Positions 1 to 10,106 of a DNA stretch of 33,332 nucleotides are shown one piece after another. The notes beneath the pieces are model-generated. The model saw nothing but the letters and a program-made list of their open reading frames with translations. It did not search any database and had not been told where the DNA came from. The stretch is from JANOQP01 sp044227705 (GTDB lineage Bacteria > Bacteroidota > Bacteroidia > Chitinophagales > Saprospiraceae): positions 1 to 33,332 of the forward strand of contig JBGAWE010000020.1 in assembly GCA_044227705.1 (NCBI GenBank). The letters run 5' to 3'. How positions within the stretch are numbered: position 1 is the stretch's first letter; the number at the start of each line of letters is the position of its first letter. A program made the translations under genes and the position numbers.

Positions 1-138
1 CGCCCTTCGGATTTGGGAAGTCATCCCAAATTTCTCCTCTGAAGGAAAAAATTGAGAGTGTTTATAGACCTCCTTGATCAACACTCGCCCTCGTTGCCAA
101 ACATCGAGGTTCTCGAAGTAAAACTTTCTCTGTTCCAT
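1..138 (-). CDS. Four helix bundle protein (23S rRNA intervening-sequence protein family), N-terminal part
   Basis: Reading the minus strand from the ATG at 138 to the window edge gives 46 uninterrupted codons. They begin MEQRKFYFENLDVW and continue with FPSEEKFGMTSQIRRA, the conserved N-terminal half of the four-helix-bundle family first described from proteins in intervening sequences of 23S rRNA genes. Known for the family: length about 115-130 residues, a helical pentamer, no established biochemical function. The hallmark 'F..L.VW' start and the 'FP..E.FG.tsQiRRA' segment at residues 31-46 are both visible. The rest, including the usual 'S...NIAEG' motif, lies beyond the left edge. It sits on the same strand as the downstream receptor gene but is separated from it by an octamer repeat array. 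Confidence 0.85.
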   Translation of the reverse strand, partial: MEQRKFYFENLDVWQRGRVLIKEVYKHSQFFPSEEKFGMTSQIRRA

Positions 139-234
139 ATGTCTTGAAATTTTGTCCAAGACAAAGGTCGATTGAGGAACGGAAGAATTGTGTGGTTGAA
201 CTATCAAACTCAACCCCTCCCGGTCAGTTCAGCC

Positions 235-266
235 ATTCCTCAATTCCTCAATTCCTCAATTCCTCA
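235..266. repeat. Four tandem copies of an 8-bp unit (ATTCCTCA)
   Basis: Four perfect head-to-tail copies of ATTCCTCA occupy 235-266. An inverted copy of the same word (ATTGAGGAA) lies at 171-179. The array falls between the four-helix-bundle gene and the 3' end of the TonB-dependent receptor, eight bases before the receptor's stop codon. No gene overlaps it on either strand. Confidence 0.9.
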
Positions 267-273
267 TCAAAAA

Positions 274-2659
274 TCAAAACTGGACTCTCCACAAAATGTC
301 CGGGAAAAAGCCCGACTGGTAGACAGGGCTGACCCGATGGTTCACCTCGTTGTACCGCAAGGCCCAGATGTTCTTGTGGTCGGTCACGTTCGAGAAGTCG
401 AGCGAGAACTGCTGCGAGAGCCGCCGCTTTTTGGAGTTGAACCGGTAGCCGATTTTCACGTCGAGGCGCAGGTAGTCGTCGTACCGCTCGGAGAAGGGGC
501 GGCTTTCGTCCTTCACCTCCTCGCCAGCCGCGATGGAGGCGGCGAGGTCGACGGGCGTGTAGGGCCGTCCGCCCGAGGTCGTGAACTTGAAGTCCGTCGT
601 GATGGCGTTTCTGCCGGTCGAGCCGAGCTTCCATTCCTTCCCGGCGAGGACGTTGAGTACGTAGTTGTTGTCGAAAGCCGTCGGCCGGTCGATGCCGTCG
701 AATCCTTCGTAGCGCGACTCGAAAAGCGAGGCCGTGACGAGCGCGTAATAGCCGCGCGAGAAGAACTTTTCGAGGGTGAACTCGACGCCCGTGTTGTTGC
801 CCGTCCCCTTGTTGACGAGCGAGCCTTTTTCCGGGAAGACCCAATCCGTCCCGGTGTTGAGCATCGAGAAGCCGCCCTCTGTCGGGTCGACCGGCACGTC
901 GTAGAGCCATTGGCGGTAGGCTTCGAGTTTGAGCCGCCAGTCGGAGCCGAGCCGCTGGTCAAAGCCGAGGACGAGGTGGTGGCTCTTCGTGAAGCCGAGG
1001 TCTTCGTTCGTCTTTTCATGCGACGAGTTCGTTGACAAAATAGACCGGCAACGGCTGGTTCTGCGCGTGCAACCCGTAGCCGAGGGTGACGAGGCCGCCG
1101 CGCCCAGCCTTCCGCGAAACAGCGGCCCGGGGCTCGACGATGAAGTCCGAGTTGTGGCTGAAAAGCTGGGCATGGAGGCCGCCGTTGAGCGTCCAGTTTT
1201 TGCCGAGCTGGTACTTGGCCTGCGAGAAGGCCTGTCCCGTCGTGACCGCGCCGTCGAACTCGCGGATGGTCTGCCAGTCGGGCCGCCCGTCGCCATCGGT
1301 GTCAGGGGTGAACCGGCGGTGCTCGACCTTCATCGAAAGCTGGTCGGTCTGGCTCAACAGACCGGCGCGGAAGGTCAGGCGCGGGCTGATTTTGCGGTTG
1401 TAGATGCTCGAAACCGTGTAGAGCACCTCGTCGGTCGGGTTTTTCAGGAGGACCTCTTTCTCCGTCTGGCCTTCCACGTCAAATTTTTCCTCGTAGGAAT
1501 TCCTCGCCCCCGAGACGCTGACGACCGTTCGGAGGAAGCTCTTTTCGTCCAAAATCAGGTTGTGCCGCAGGCCGTAGATGTCGAGCCGCGAGCGGGCGTA
1601 GCTGTCGCGGTCGGGGTATCCGAACAGGTCGGCCGTGTCCGCCTCCGCCCCGAGGATGTCGATTCGGCTCTGCGCGTGGATGCCGAAGGCGGAGAGCTTG
1701 CCCCATTTTTTGTTGCCAAAATCAATCTTGAAAGAGAGGTCGTTGTACTTCGGGATGGCCGAGGTGCCGACAGGGATGCCGAAAAAATCGGCCGCCTCGA
1801 CGAACGAGTAGCGGTAGCTGACGAGGTAGCTGCCCTGCTTTTTGGCGGTCAGCGGCCCCTCCGCCATCGCCTCGAAACCGGAGAAGGCGGCGAGTTGCGC
1901 CGTGAACTCGTGCCTTTCGCGGTTGCCCGGCCGGAAGCCGATGTCGAACACACCCGCCGTCGCGTTGCCGTACTCGGAGGGGAAGGCGCTCGTGAGGAAG
2001 TCCGAGTTGGCGATCATGTTGGGGTTGAGAGCGGAGACGGGGCCGCCCGTTGTTCCGAGGGTGGCGAAGTGGTTGGGGTTCGGAATCGGAACACCGTCGA
2101 GCCGCCAGAGGACGCCGGTGGGCGAGTTGCCGCGGATGACGATGTCGTTGCGCGAGTCGTCGGCGGTGGCCACGCCGGCGAAGTTTCCGGCCAACCGGGC
2201 GACGTCGTTGCGGCCGCCCGAGTAGCGGCTGACCTCTTCCAATGAAAACTGGCGGGCCGAAATCGGGGCCATCTCGTTCTGCGGCCGGTCCTTTTCAACT
2301 TTTGCGACGATGACAGCCTCGGCGATGGCGACGGTCGATTCCTGCATTTTCACCTCCAAAACGACCTCCTTTCCAGCCGTCACGACGACGTTCGGGATGG
2401 TCAGCGGCTCGAAGCCGATGTAGCCGAAGGCGAACGCCCGCCGACCGACCGGCACGCCGGGGATGGCGAACTGGCCTTTCTCGTCGGTCACGGCCCCTTT
2501 TCGCGGCTCGGAGCCGAGCAGCTCGACGGCCACGCCGATGAGCGGCGACTCGCTCTGCACGTCGATGACGGTGCCGCGAACGGTCTGTGTCTGTGAAAAA
2601 ATGGGTTGGCTGAAAAGGAGGACGGTCAGTAGGGGGAGCGCTGTTTTCAAAAAGGACAT
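274..2659 (-). CDS. TonB-dependent outer membrane receptor with carboxypeptidase-like N-terminal domain (one frameshift)
   Basis: An outer-membrane beta-barrel receptor that would import a ligand using TonB/ExbBD energy. From the ATG at 2659 there is a signal peptide (MSFLKTALPLLTVLLFSQ...), a carboxypeptidase-regulatory-like domain at about residues 25-105 (VRGTVIDVQSESPLIGVAVE), a plug domain at about 120-270 (DIVIRGNSPTGVLWRLDGV, then FPSEYGNATAGVFD), and barrel strands to the terminal WRVQF, which ends in the aromatic residue typical of barrel proteins. The frame breaks near 1016-1025. The first part reads ...PVYFVNELVA-stop; the barrel resumes one base over as ...SHEKTNEDLGFTKSHHLVLG. 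The span of 2386 nt is 795 codons plus one base, so a single extra base explains the break. A sequencing error or a recent mutation would look the same. The ligand cannot be told; no SusD-like partner is adjacent. Confidence 0.85.
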
Positions 2660-2822
2660 GGCGGAATTGGTTTTGGCCGGTGAGCAAATTTTTGTCGGGC
2701 CAAAGCTGCGGCCAGGCTCGCCCAGGGCCAACCGGTTTTGGCTGAATCGTTGGATTGGTTGGATGAACCGTCGCTTCAGCGGGCGGGTTGACAGCGATCC
2801 CTTGTCGAAACCCGCCTGAAAC

Positions 2823-2858
2823 AAAAAAGCCCCGCCGAACGCTCGACGGGGCTTTTTT
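2823..2858 (-). terminator. Rho-independent terminator downstream of clpC
   Basis: A6-GCCCCG, a 12-nt loop, then CGGGGC-T6 form a symmetrical hairpin flanked by A and T runs. It lies 20 bp past the clpC stop and ahead of the receptor gene on the same strand, so it separates the two transcripts. Confidence 0.85.
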
Positions 2859-2877
2859 CATGCTAAAAGAGGAGAAA

Positions 2878-5358
<2,481 letters not shown>

Positions 5359-5381
5359 GCTGGGTAAAACCTCGGTTTATT

Positions 5382-5389
5382 CAAAAGTG
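5382..5389 (-). promoter_or_regulatory. Possible -7 box of clpC
   Basis: Read on the minus strand the bases are CACTTTTG, one mismatch from the Bacteroidota -7 consensus TAnnTTTG, 23 bp upstream of the clpC ATG. No clear -33 TTTG partner is visible. Confidence 0.35.
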
Positions 5390-5654
5390 TTCAACGCGAC
5401 GGGAGCGGGCGAAAGGGGAGACGAAACGCCCAAACTGCTCCCGGAAAATCGGCCGAACGACCTGGAATCTGCCGCAAATTTGGAAGCGATTGCCGACAAT
5501 CACAACCTCTTTTTCGCAAACCCCGCGACGCGCGAGACAATCTCGCCCGGCCTTCGCCCCACGACCGAAAAAATGATGCCAGCCCCGAAACCGCCTGACA
5601 GAATGGCCGATGACGGATGCCGGAAAAAAAACAGGCTTGGTTCCGCCCAAAAGC

Positions 5655-5662
5655 TACCTTTG
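5655..5662 (+). promoter_or_regulatory. Bacteroidota-type -7 box (TACCTTTG) upstream of the STAS gene
   Basis: A perfect match to TAnnTTTG, 74 bp before the STAS start. A TTG at 5637-5639 could be the -33 element, although the 15-bp spacing is shorter than the usual 17-21. Confidence 0.55.
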
Positions 5663-5736
5663 TCGTGCAGTCCGGCCACGGGCTGTTTTCGTTTCAGACC
5701 AATTAATTGACATACACACCTGACAATCAGGCCGTT

Positions 5737-6114
5737 ATGAAGTACTCAATCGACAAGAACAGCTTCTACTCCGTCATTACCCTCGAGGAAGAGACCCTCA
5801 ACGCCCACCTTGCTCCGGCCCTGAAAAGCGACTTCATTTTCCACAAACAAGAGGGCGTGCCGAACCTCGTTCTCGACCTCAAAGACGTGAAGTTCATCGA
5901 CAGCTCGGGCTTGAGCGCCATTTTGACAGCCCACAGGCTGTGGAAGGGCGAGGGCAGCTTCGTCCTCACCGGCGTGGCACACCCGGCCGTCAAGCGGCTC
6001 ATCGAAATATCCCGTCTCGACAGCATCATCGCCATCACCGGCGACCTCGACTCGGCCGTCGACTACCTCAAGATGGAGCGGCTGGAGCGAGAACTGGCCG
6101 CCGGGCAGGCCTGA
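5737..6114 (+). CDS. STAS-domain protein, anti-anti-sigma factor type
   Basis: A 125-residue single STAS domain of the SpoIIAA/RsbV class, cytoplasmic. The diagnostic segment is VLDLKDVKFIDSSGLSAIL at about residues 46-64, where the serine in D-S-S-G-L is the residue phosphorylated by partner kinases in characterised members. The ATG at 5737 is preferred over a TTG at 5707 because it begins directly with the first strand (MKYSIDKNSFYSVITL). No RsbW-type kinase or PP2C phosphatase gene is beside it, so its partner must be elsewhere. It stands alone, with a promoter box at 5655 and a terminator at 6139. The function in signalling is inferred from the family; the regulated sigma factor or process is unknown. 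Confidence 0.88.
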   Translation: MKYSIDKNSFYSVITLEEETLNAHLAPALKSDFIFHKQEGVPNLVLDLKDVKFIDSSGLSAILTAHRLWKGEGSFVLTGVAHPAVKRLIEISRLDSIIAITGDLDSAVDYLKMERLERELAAGQA

Positions 6115-6138
6115 TCTTCCCACTGGCCGCGACTCCTC

Positions 6139-6175
6139 AAAAGCACCTTTCGGCACGGCCGGGCGGTGCTTTTTT
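6139..6175 (+). terminator. Rho-independent terminator after the STAS gene
   Basis: AAAAGCACC pairs with GGTGCTTTTTT across a 17-nt loop, 25 bp downstream of the STAS stop codon. Confidence 0.8.
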
Positions 6176-6214
6176 CATCTCTGAAAATATGCCCGCTCGA
6201 ACCCGGCCCGATTT

Positions 6215-6222
6215 TACTTTCG
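6215..6222 (+). promoter_or_regulatory. -7 box (TACTTTCG) of the TPR membrane protein gene
   Basis: TACTTTCG matches the TAnnTTCG variant seen repeatedly in this window and lies 34 bp before the ATG at 6257, just after the preceding terminator. Confidence 0.45.
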
Positions 6223-6256
6223 CCCCCTGAACCGCCCCTTTTCACAAAAAAAACTG

Positions 6257-6865
6257 ATGCTCTCCACTATCAACATCTACCTCCGTTTCGCGCTGATCGC
6301 GGGCGGATTCCTGCTTTTTGCCGTCCTCTGGGCGGCTTTTGGGTTCTGGTACGGCTTCCCGTTCGTCCTCGTCGCCATCGTGCTCTTGATTGGCTATCTG
6401 CTGCTCGGCACGCTCCAAAGCTCGGCCATGATGCTGCAGACCGGCGACCTGGACGGGGCGGAGAAGCGGCTCGGGCTGACCTTCTTCCCCAACCTTCTTT
6501 TCCCGGCCAACAAGTCCGTTTATTTCATGGTGAAATCGACACTCGCCACGCATCGGCAGGACTGGGAAGGCGCCGAGTCGTGGGTCCGAAAAGCCCTCGC
6601 TGCCGGGCTGCCGACCGACAACGAAAAGGCCGTCGCCCATTTCCAACTGGCCCAGCTCGCCGCCCGAAAGAGCAACTGGCAGATGGCCCAAAAGCACCTC
6701 GACAACCTCAAGGCCCTGCCCAATGTGACCGAGCCGCAGATAAAGGCACAGGTGAAAGAGCTTGAGAAAGCCCTCGCCCAGCGCCACATGATGAAGCCCG
6801 GCATGGCGCAGATGGGCGGCATGTACCGTCCCGGAGGCAAGCGCCCGCGCCCGAAGGCCCGTTAA
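6257..6865 (+). CDS. Membrane-anchored tetratricopeptide-type protein
   Basis: A 202-residue protein with two adjacent N-terminal transmembrane helices (about 9-30 and 34-52) followed by a soluble helical part. Residues about 83-150 look like two TPR-like helix pairs (VKSTLATHRQDWEGAESWVR and AVAHFQLAQLAARKSNWQMA). The tail (MAQMGGMYRPGGKRPRPKAR) is basic and probably disordered. It is conserved in style with small Bacteroidota TPR membrane proteins of unknown role. Its own promoter box precedes it, and the next gene starts 12 bp after its stop, so the two are probably cotranscribed. No function can be assigned beyond protein-protein interaction. Confidence 0.75.
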   Translation: MLSTINIYLRFALIAGGFLLFAVLWAAFGFWYGFPFVLVAIVLLIGYLLLGTLQSSAMMLQTGDLDGAEKRLGLTFFPNLLFPANKSVYFMVKSTLATHRQDWEGAESWVRKALAAGLPTDNEKAVAHFQLAQLAARKSNWQMAQKHLDNLKALPNVTEPQIKAQVKELEKALAQRHMMKPGMAQMGGMYRPGGKRPRPKAR

Positions 6866-6877
6866 ACTCGACTCTCC

Positions 6878-7255
6878 ATGCTCAAAACTTTGACTTCCCT
6901 CGGCCTGGAGGCCCTCATCGGACTTGCCCTCGGCTTTCTCGCTGGGCGGTACATCGGCTGGTGGTCGCTGCCGGTCGTCACTGCGGCTTGCAGTTTCTAC
7001 TTCAAGACCTCTGTTGGAAAAGCCTTCGCGGCTGGCACGGCAGCTGGCACTTTGCTCTGGTCGCTGTACGCCAACTTCCTTGACTCCGCCAACGGCGGCC
7101 AGTTGAGCGCGATGCTGGCCGAGACTTTCCGGCTCGGCTCGGGGGCATGGCTCCTTTCCATCACCTCTTTCATCGGCGGTTTGCTCGGCGGGATGGGGGC
7201 CATGTGCGGCAGCTTGCTGCGAAGGGTCGCCCTCCCCGAATCGGTGGCCGACTGA
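6878..7255 (+). CDS. Small integral membrane protein of unknown function
   Basis: A 125-residue hydrophobic protein with about four predicted membrane segments (about 10-28, 29-43, 47-68 and 88-112), rich in Gly and Ala and with the glycine stretch FIGGLLGGMGAMCGSLLRR near the C-terminus. I do not recognise a family. It begins 12 bp after the TPR protein and is followed 55 bp later by yajC, which suggests an envelope-related operon. The start is the only ATG ahead of the first membrane segment. Confidence 0.7.
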   Translation: MLKTLTSLGLEALIGLALGFLAGRYIGWWSLPVVTAACSFYFKTSVGKAFAAGTAAGTLLWSLYANFLDSANGGQLSAMLAETFRLGSGAWLLSITSFIGGLLGGMGAMCGSLLRRVALPESVAD

Positions 7256-7310
7256 AAACTCGATTACAAACTCAAATCATGCCGGGCCTCGGTGCTCGGC
7301 ACTTTCAACT

Positions 7311-7610
7311 ATGACAGCATTCATCCTCCTCTTTGACGCGGCGACGCTGCAGATGCTCTTTCCCCTGCTCATCATCGTCGTCTTCTATTTTTTCATGCTC
7401 CGCCCGCAGATGCAGCAGCAGAAAAAGGTCCAAAACTTCCAGTCGAGCCTCGCCCCAAACATGGAGGTCGTGACGAACGGCGGCATCATCGGTCGCGTCA
7501 CCAAAATAGAGGACAGCGTCGTCACGCTCCTCGTCGACGAGAAGACCCGCATCCGCGTCCTGCGCAACACCATCGCCGCCGAGTATTCAACCTCGAAAAG
7601 CGACTCCTGA
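7311..7610 (+). CDS. yajC: Preprotein translocase subunit YajC
   Basis: The 99-residue product has the YajC plan: a single N-terminal membrane helix (LFPLLIIVVFYFFML, about residues 16-30), immediately followed by the family signature RPQMQQQKK, then a small cytoplasmic beta domain (EVVTNGGIIGRVTKIEDSVV). YajC associates with SecDF and SecYEG in the inner membrane and supports protein export. Length is typical (85-115). secDF is not beside it; the gene lies in a row of envelope genes and is followed 20 bp later by a secreted Pro/Ala-rich protein. Confidence 0.95.
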   Translation: MTAFILLFDAATLQMLFPLLIIVVFYFFMLRPQMQQQKKVQNFQSSLAPNMEVVTNGGIIGRVTKIEDSVVTLLVDEKTRIRVLRNTIAAEYSTSKSDS

Positions 7611-7630
7611 ATTTAATCATCCATCAAATC

Positions 7631-8131
7631 ATGATTCCGAACATGAAAAAATCCGTATTTGCCAGCCTCGCGCTGCTCGCCGCCTCGCTGTTCGCCGCCC
7701 CGGCCTTCTCGCAAAACACGAAGCCCACCGCGGCTTCCACGCCCGAGACGCAGTCGACCCCGGCTGCCGCGCCCCTCAGATCGTCGCCCGCCGCGCCCGC
7801 GCAGGCCCCCGTTTTGGTGAAAAGCGAGAAGAACGCGCAGCCCAACCCCAACGCCACCATCGACGGCTCCGCTCCCGTGCCGGCTGCCCCGGCCAAGCCG
7901 CTGCCCGTCGCCAAGCAGCGCCGCGTCAACCCGGCCGACGTGCACCCGGTCGATTTGAGCAAGGTCGAGACCGCCCGGCCGGGCGAGAAAACCGAGCAAC
8001 CGCAGGCCACAGCCACCCCCTTCGGCCGCACCAAGCCAGTCGCTGGTCAACAGACCGTAACCTCGCCGCCACTCAAAAAACCGGCGAACCTGCAACCGGC
8101 CACGCCCGAGGCACCATCCGACAACCATTGA
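7631..8131 (+). CDS. Exported Pro/Ala-rich low-complexity protein
   Basis: A 166-residue protein with a clear signal peptide (MKKSVFASLALLAASLFAAPAFSQ; the inner ATG at 7643 is an equally good start). The mature part is almost entirely Pro, Ala, Thr, Lys and Gln with no predicted fold, for example TPAAAPLRSSPAAPAQAP. Such sequences behave as periplasmic spacers or are disordered. It is 20 bp downstream of yajC and ends before a strong terminator at 8150, so it is probably the last gene of that transcript. No family is recognised. The composition explains the long antisense reading frames opposite it, which I discount. Confidence 0.65.
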   Translation: MIPNMKKSVFASLALLAASLFAAPAFSQNTKPTAASTPETQSTPAAAPLRSSPAAPAQAPVLVKSEKNAQPNPNATIDGSAPVPAAPAKPLPVAKQRRVNPADVHPVDLSKVETARPGEKTEQPQATATPFGRTKPVAGQQTVTSPPLKKPANLQPATPEAPSDNH

Positions 8132-8149
8132 TTTTCTCCACCAATCCGA

Positions 8150-8189
8150 TTGGGCACCGACCTCGCGCAGGCCGGTGCCCAATTTTTTT
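8150..8189 (+). terminator. Strong Rho-independent terminator between the Pro/Ala-rich gene and plsC
   Basis: TTGGGCACCG pairs perfectly with CGGTGCCCAA, followed by seven T. The T-run ends only 12 bases before the plsC ATG. Confidence 0.9.
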
Positions 8190-8201
8190 GCCGCCGACGG
8201 C

Positions 8202-8948
8202 ATGACTTCCTTTTTGCGAAAAATCTGGGCCGCATGGGCTGTTGTCCTGTTCCTCGTGATGATGCTCGTGAGCTTTCCGTTCGTCGTGCTCGTGCTGGCC
8301 ATCGCGCCGAGGAGCGGTCGGTGGCCGGCGACTTTCTATCTTCATCAGGTTTTCACCCGCATCTTTTTCGCCCTGATTTTGGTGAAAATAAAGGTCGAGG
8401 GCCGCGAAAAACTCGACCCGACCCGTGCCTACGTCATCGTCGGCAACCACAACTCGGCGCTCGATTTCGTCATCGCCGGGCGGTCGTGGCCGCACCGGTT
8501 TCGTTTCCTGGCGAAGCAGGAGATGGTCAAAATTCCCGTTTTCGGCTGGATTGTGCGGCGGATGTGCCTCGTCGTCGACCGCTCATCGGCCATGAGCCGG
8601 GCGCGGAGCATGGTATATCTCAAAAAGGAGATTGAGCGCGGCTGGTCGGTCTTCCTTTACCCGGAAGGCTCGCGCAACCGGACGGGCGGGCCGCTCGCGC
8701 CCTTTTTCGACGGCGCCTTCCGCCTCGCCATGCAGACCGGCGCGCCCATCGCCGTGATGACGACGGCCAACATCGGGGCCATCTCGACCTCCGTCAAATC
8801 CGTCGATTTGCGGCCGGGAACGGTGCGTGTCGTCTGGGGCGGCCCCATCGAGACGGCGGGGTTGAAGCCGGACGACATCGAAATTTTGAAAGAAAAGGTG
8901 CGTTCCGAAATGCTCTCGCACCTCGCGGCGGCCGGTCAGGCCAGTTGA
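8202..8948 (+). CDS. plsC: 1-acyl-sn-glycerol-3-phosphate acyltransferase (PlsC-type)
   Basis: A membrane acyltransferase that would convert lysophosphatidic acid to phosphatidic acid. The 248-residue protein has an N-terminal hydrophobic segment (about 8-35), the catalytic H-x4-D motif in VGNHNSALDFV, a substrate-binding motif YPEGSRNRTGG (a variant of the usual EGTRS) and a typical APIAVMTTANIG stretch. Length matches the family. The ATG at 8202 is used because it precedes the membrane segment directly; a GTG at 8175 would lie inside the terminator stem. A T-run ending in TTTG sits just before the start, so the mRNA may have an extremely short leader. The 3' end overlaps the convergent unknown gene by 13 bp. 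Confidence 0.9.
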   Translation: MTSFLRKIWAAWAVVLFLVMMLVSFPFVVLVLAIAPRSGRWPATFYLHQVFTRIFFALILVKIKVEGREKLDPTRAYVIVGNHNSALDFVIAGRSWPHRFRFLAKQEMVKIPVFGWIVRRMCLVVDRSSAMSRARSMVYLKKEIERGWSVFLYPEGSRNRTGGPLAPFFDGAFRLAMQTGAPIAVMTTANIGAISTSVKSVDLRPGTVRVVWGGPIETAGLKPDDIEILKEKVRSEMLSHLAAAGQAS

Positions 8949-9454
8949 TTGGAGCGCAGGCCGCGAGCTTTTTGGCGCAGCATCCCGAGCGCGCCGGGGT
9001 CGAAATAGAGCATCCGGATGAACGACCCGAACTCCTTAACCGCTTGATCCTCAAGGTTTTGAGCGACAAAGATGCAGAACCCCGCATCGAACGCCCGGGC
9101 TTGCGACCAGTTCTCGAAAGTCACCGTCGGCAGTTGCCATCGGATGGCCTCGACCCGGGCCGCGTCGCCCACGCGCTGCGATGGCATGACGAGGATGGCC
9201 TCATCGGTCGGCTCGACGGCCAACCGGTGCGCTGCGCTGACCAGCGCCGACTCGGGCAGACCAGTCTTTTTCATGAAATAGGCGATGACGTCCTGCTGTG
9301 CCTCCGACGGGCTGACAGCGACGAACTGGCTGCGCCGCTGATGGCGGTTGGTCACGCTTTTGAAGAACCAGTGGAAGGCGCGCAGCGACACGTCGAGTTC
9401 CTTTTCGAGGAGCAGGTGGCACGGCACGACGACCTGGAAGCAGGGATTGTTCAT
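8936..9454 (-). CDS. Conserved-looking protein of unknown function
   Basis: A 172-residue soluble protein starting MNNPCFQVVVPCHLLLEKEL. The frame also runs upstream to a GTG at 9553 (205 residues), but the ATG at 9454 follows a CTCCTTCG box resembling the -7 variant and gives a cleaner start. It has an evenly mixed globular composition with no signal peptide or membrane segment, for example VTFENWSQARAFDAGFCIFV. I do not recognise a family. It shares the minus strand with aroK (about 100 bp gap from the ATG) and overlaps the 3' end of plsC by 13 bp. The opposite strand is also open over most of this length, but with a composition typical of an antisense shadow. Confidence 0.6.
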   Translation of the reverse strand: MNNPCFQVVVPCHLLLEKELDVSLRAFHWFFKSVTNRHQRRSQFVAVSPSEAQQDVIAYFMKKTGLPESALVSAAHRLAVEPTDEAILVMPSQRVGDAARVEAIRWQLPTVTFENWSQARAFDAGFCIFVAQNLEDQAVKEFGSFIRMLYFDPGALGMLRQKARGLRSNQLA

Positions 9455-9557
9455 TTCCGAATGGGCGAAGGAGAAGGAGGTTTGATGGGCGAAACTGACC
9501 GTCTGTCGCCTTCCGCCGTCGCTCCTTTCTGAATTACTGTGACGGCTAAACACCCCT

Positions 9558-10094
9558 TCAATGGGTTTTGAGGCCGAACGGGCGAAGTTTCTCCGTGATT
9601 TTGGCCAAAAAGCGAGAGCTGTTGCGCCGCTGCTCGACCGTCAGATGGGCGCGGCCGTAGATGCGCCGCCGCCGAGCAAGCTCCGCTCCGATGAATTCGC
9701 GCAGCATCTCTTCGTCAAAACCGGCGATGAGCGGTCGTTGCTCCGTCTCGCCGACGAGGCGGGAGGCGAGGAGCCGGGCCGGTGTTTTCAGGTAGACGAC
9801 GAGGCCGTTGGCGCACATCTCGTCCATGTTCTCAAAATGGACGGGCGCGCCGCCGCCCGTCGCCACGACGGTTTCTTCCAGTGAAAAGGTGGCGCGGAGG
9901 GCGGCCTGTTCAAGCTCGCGGAAACGGGCCGCGCCTTCTGTCTTGAAAATCTCGGCGATGGTCGCCCCGGCTTTTTGCTCGATGGCCTCGTCGAGGTCGA
10001 CGAAGTTCCAGCCGAGACGGGCGGCGAGGTGGCGGCCGTAGAAGGTCTTTCCGCAGCCCATGAAGCCGATGAGGAAGATGCGTTTGGGAGCCAA
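9558..10094 (-). CDS. aroK: Shikimate kinase
   Basis: Phosphorylates shikimate with ATP in aromatic amino acid synthesis, in the cytoplasm. Visible motifs are Walker A GFMGCGKT, the shikimate-binding DLDE, RFRELE carrying the substrate arginine, ATGGGAP, and EQRPLIAG with the lid arginine. I place the start at a TTG (10094), giving 178 residues beginning LAPKRIFLIGFMG. No ATG lies between the kinase core and a far-upstream ATG at 10184, and that ATG lies inside the regulatory inverted repeat beyond the likely promoter (CAGATTTG on the minus strand, 10114-10121). It is divergent from purN. The family call is firm; the start is inferred. Confidence 0.92.
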   Translation of the reverse strand: MAPKRIFLIGFMGCGKTFYGRHLAARLGWNFVDLDEAIEQKAGATIAEIFKTEGAARFRELEQAALRATFSLEETVVATGGGAPVHFENMDEMCANGLVVYLKTPARLLASRLVGETEQRPLIAGFDEEMLREFIGAELARRRRIYGRAHLTVEQRRNSSRFLAKITEKLRPFGLKTH

Positions 10095-10106
10095 CTGTTG
10101 AAATTT

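Larger units (their letters stand above)
5359..5736. other. Intergenic region between divergent clpC and STAS genes
   Basis: This 378-bp stretch has no convincing coding frame. It holds a CACTTTTG box for clpC on the minus strand (5382-5389), the TACCTTTG box for the STAS gene (5655-5662), and a small hairpin, CCTGACAATCAGG, at 5719-5731 that ends five bases before the STAS ATG. I see nothing else defined in it. Confidence 0.6.

Noticed and set aside
172..1035. Long plus-strand open frame opposite the TonB receptor (and similar ones opposite clpC, thrS, rluD, accC and others)
   Set aside because: Composition is dominated by Val, Arg, Glu, Leu and Asp, as expected when a GC-rich gene is read from the wrong strand; no domain is recognisable and the opposite strand has a clear gene.
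2745..2772. Short repeated word (TTGGATTGGTTGGATG) upstream of the receptor gene
   Set aside because: Fewer than three units and imperfect; could be simple sequence noise.
5381..5650. 89-codon minus-strand frame between clpC and the STAS gene
   Set aside because: Arg-, Phe- and Gly-rich with no family features, and it overlaps the likely clpC promoter.
8945..9532. 195-codon plus-strand frame opposite the unknown gene
   Set aside because: Arg/Glu/Asp/Leu-heavy shadow-like sequence overlapping the plsC end; the minus strand reads as a normal globular protein.
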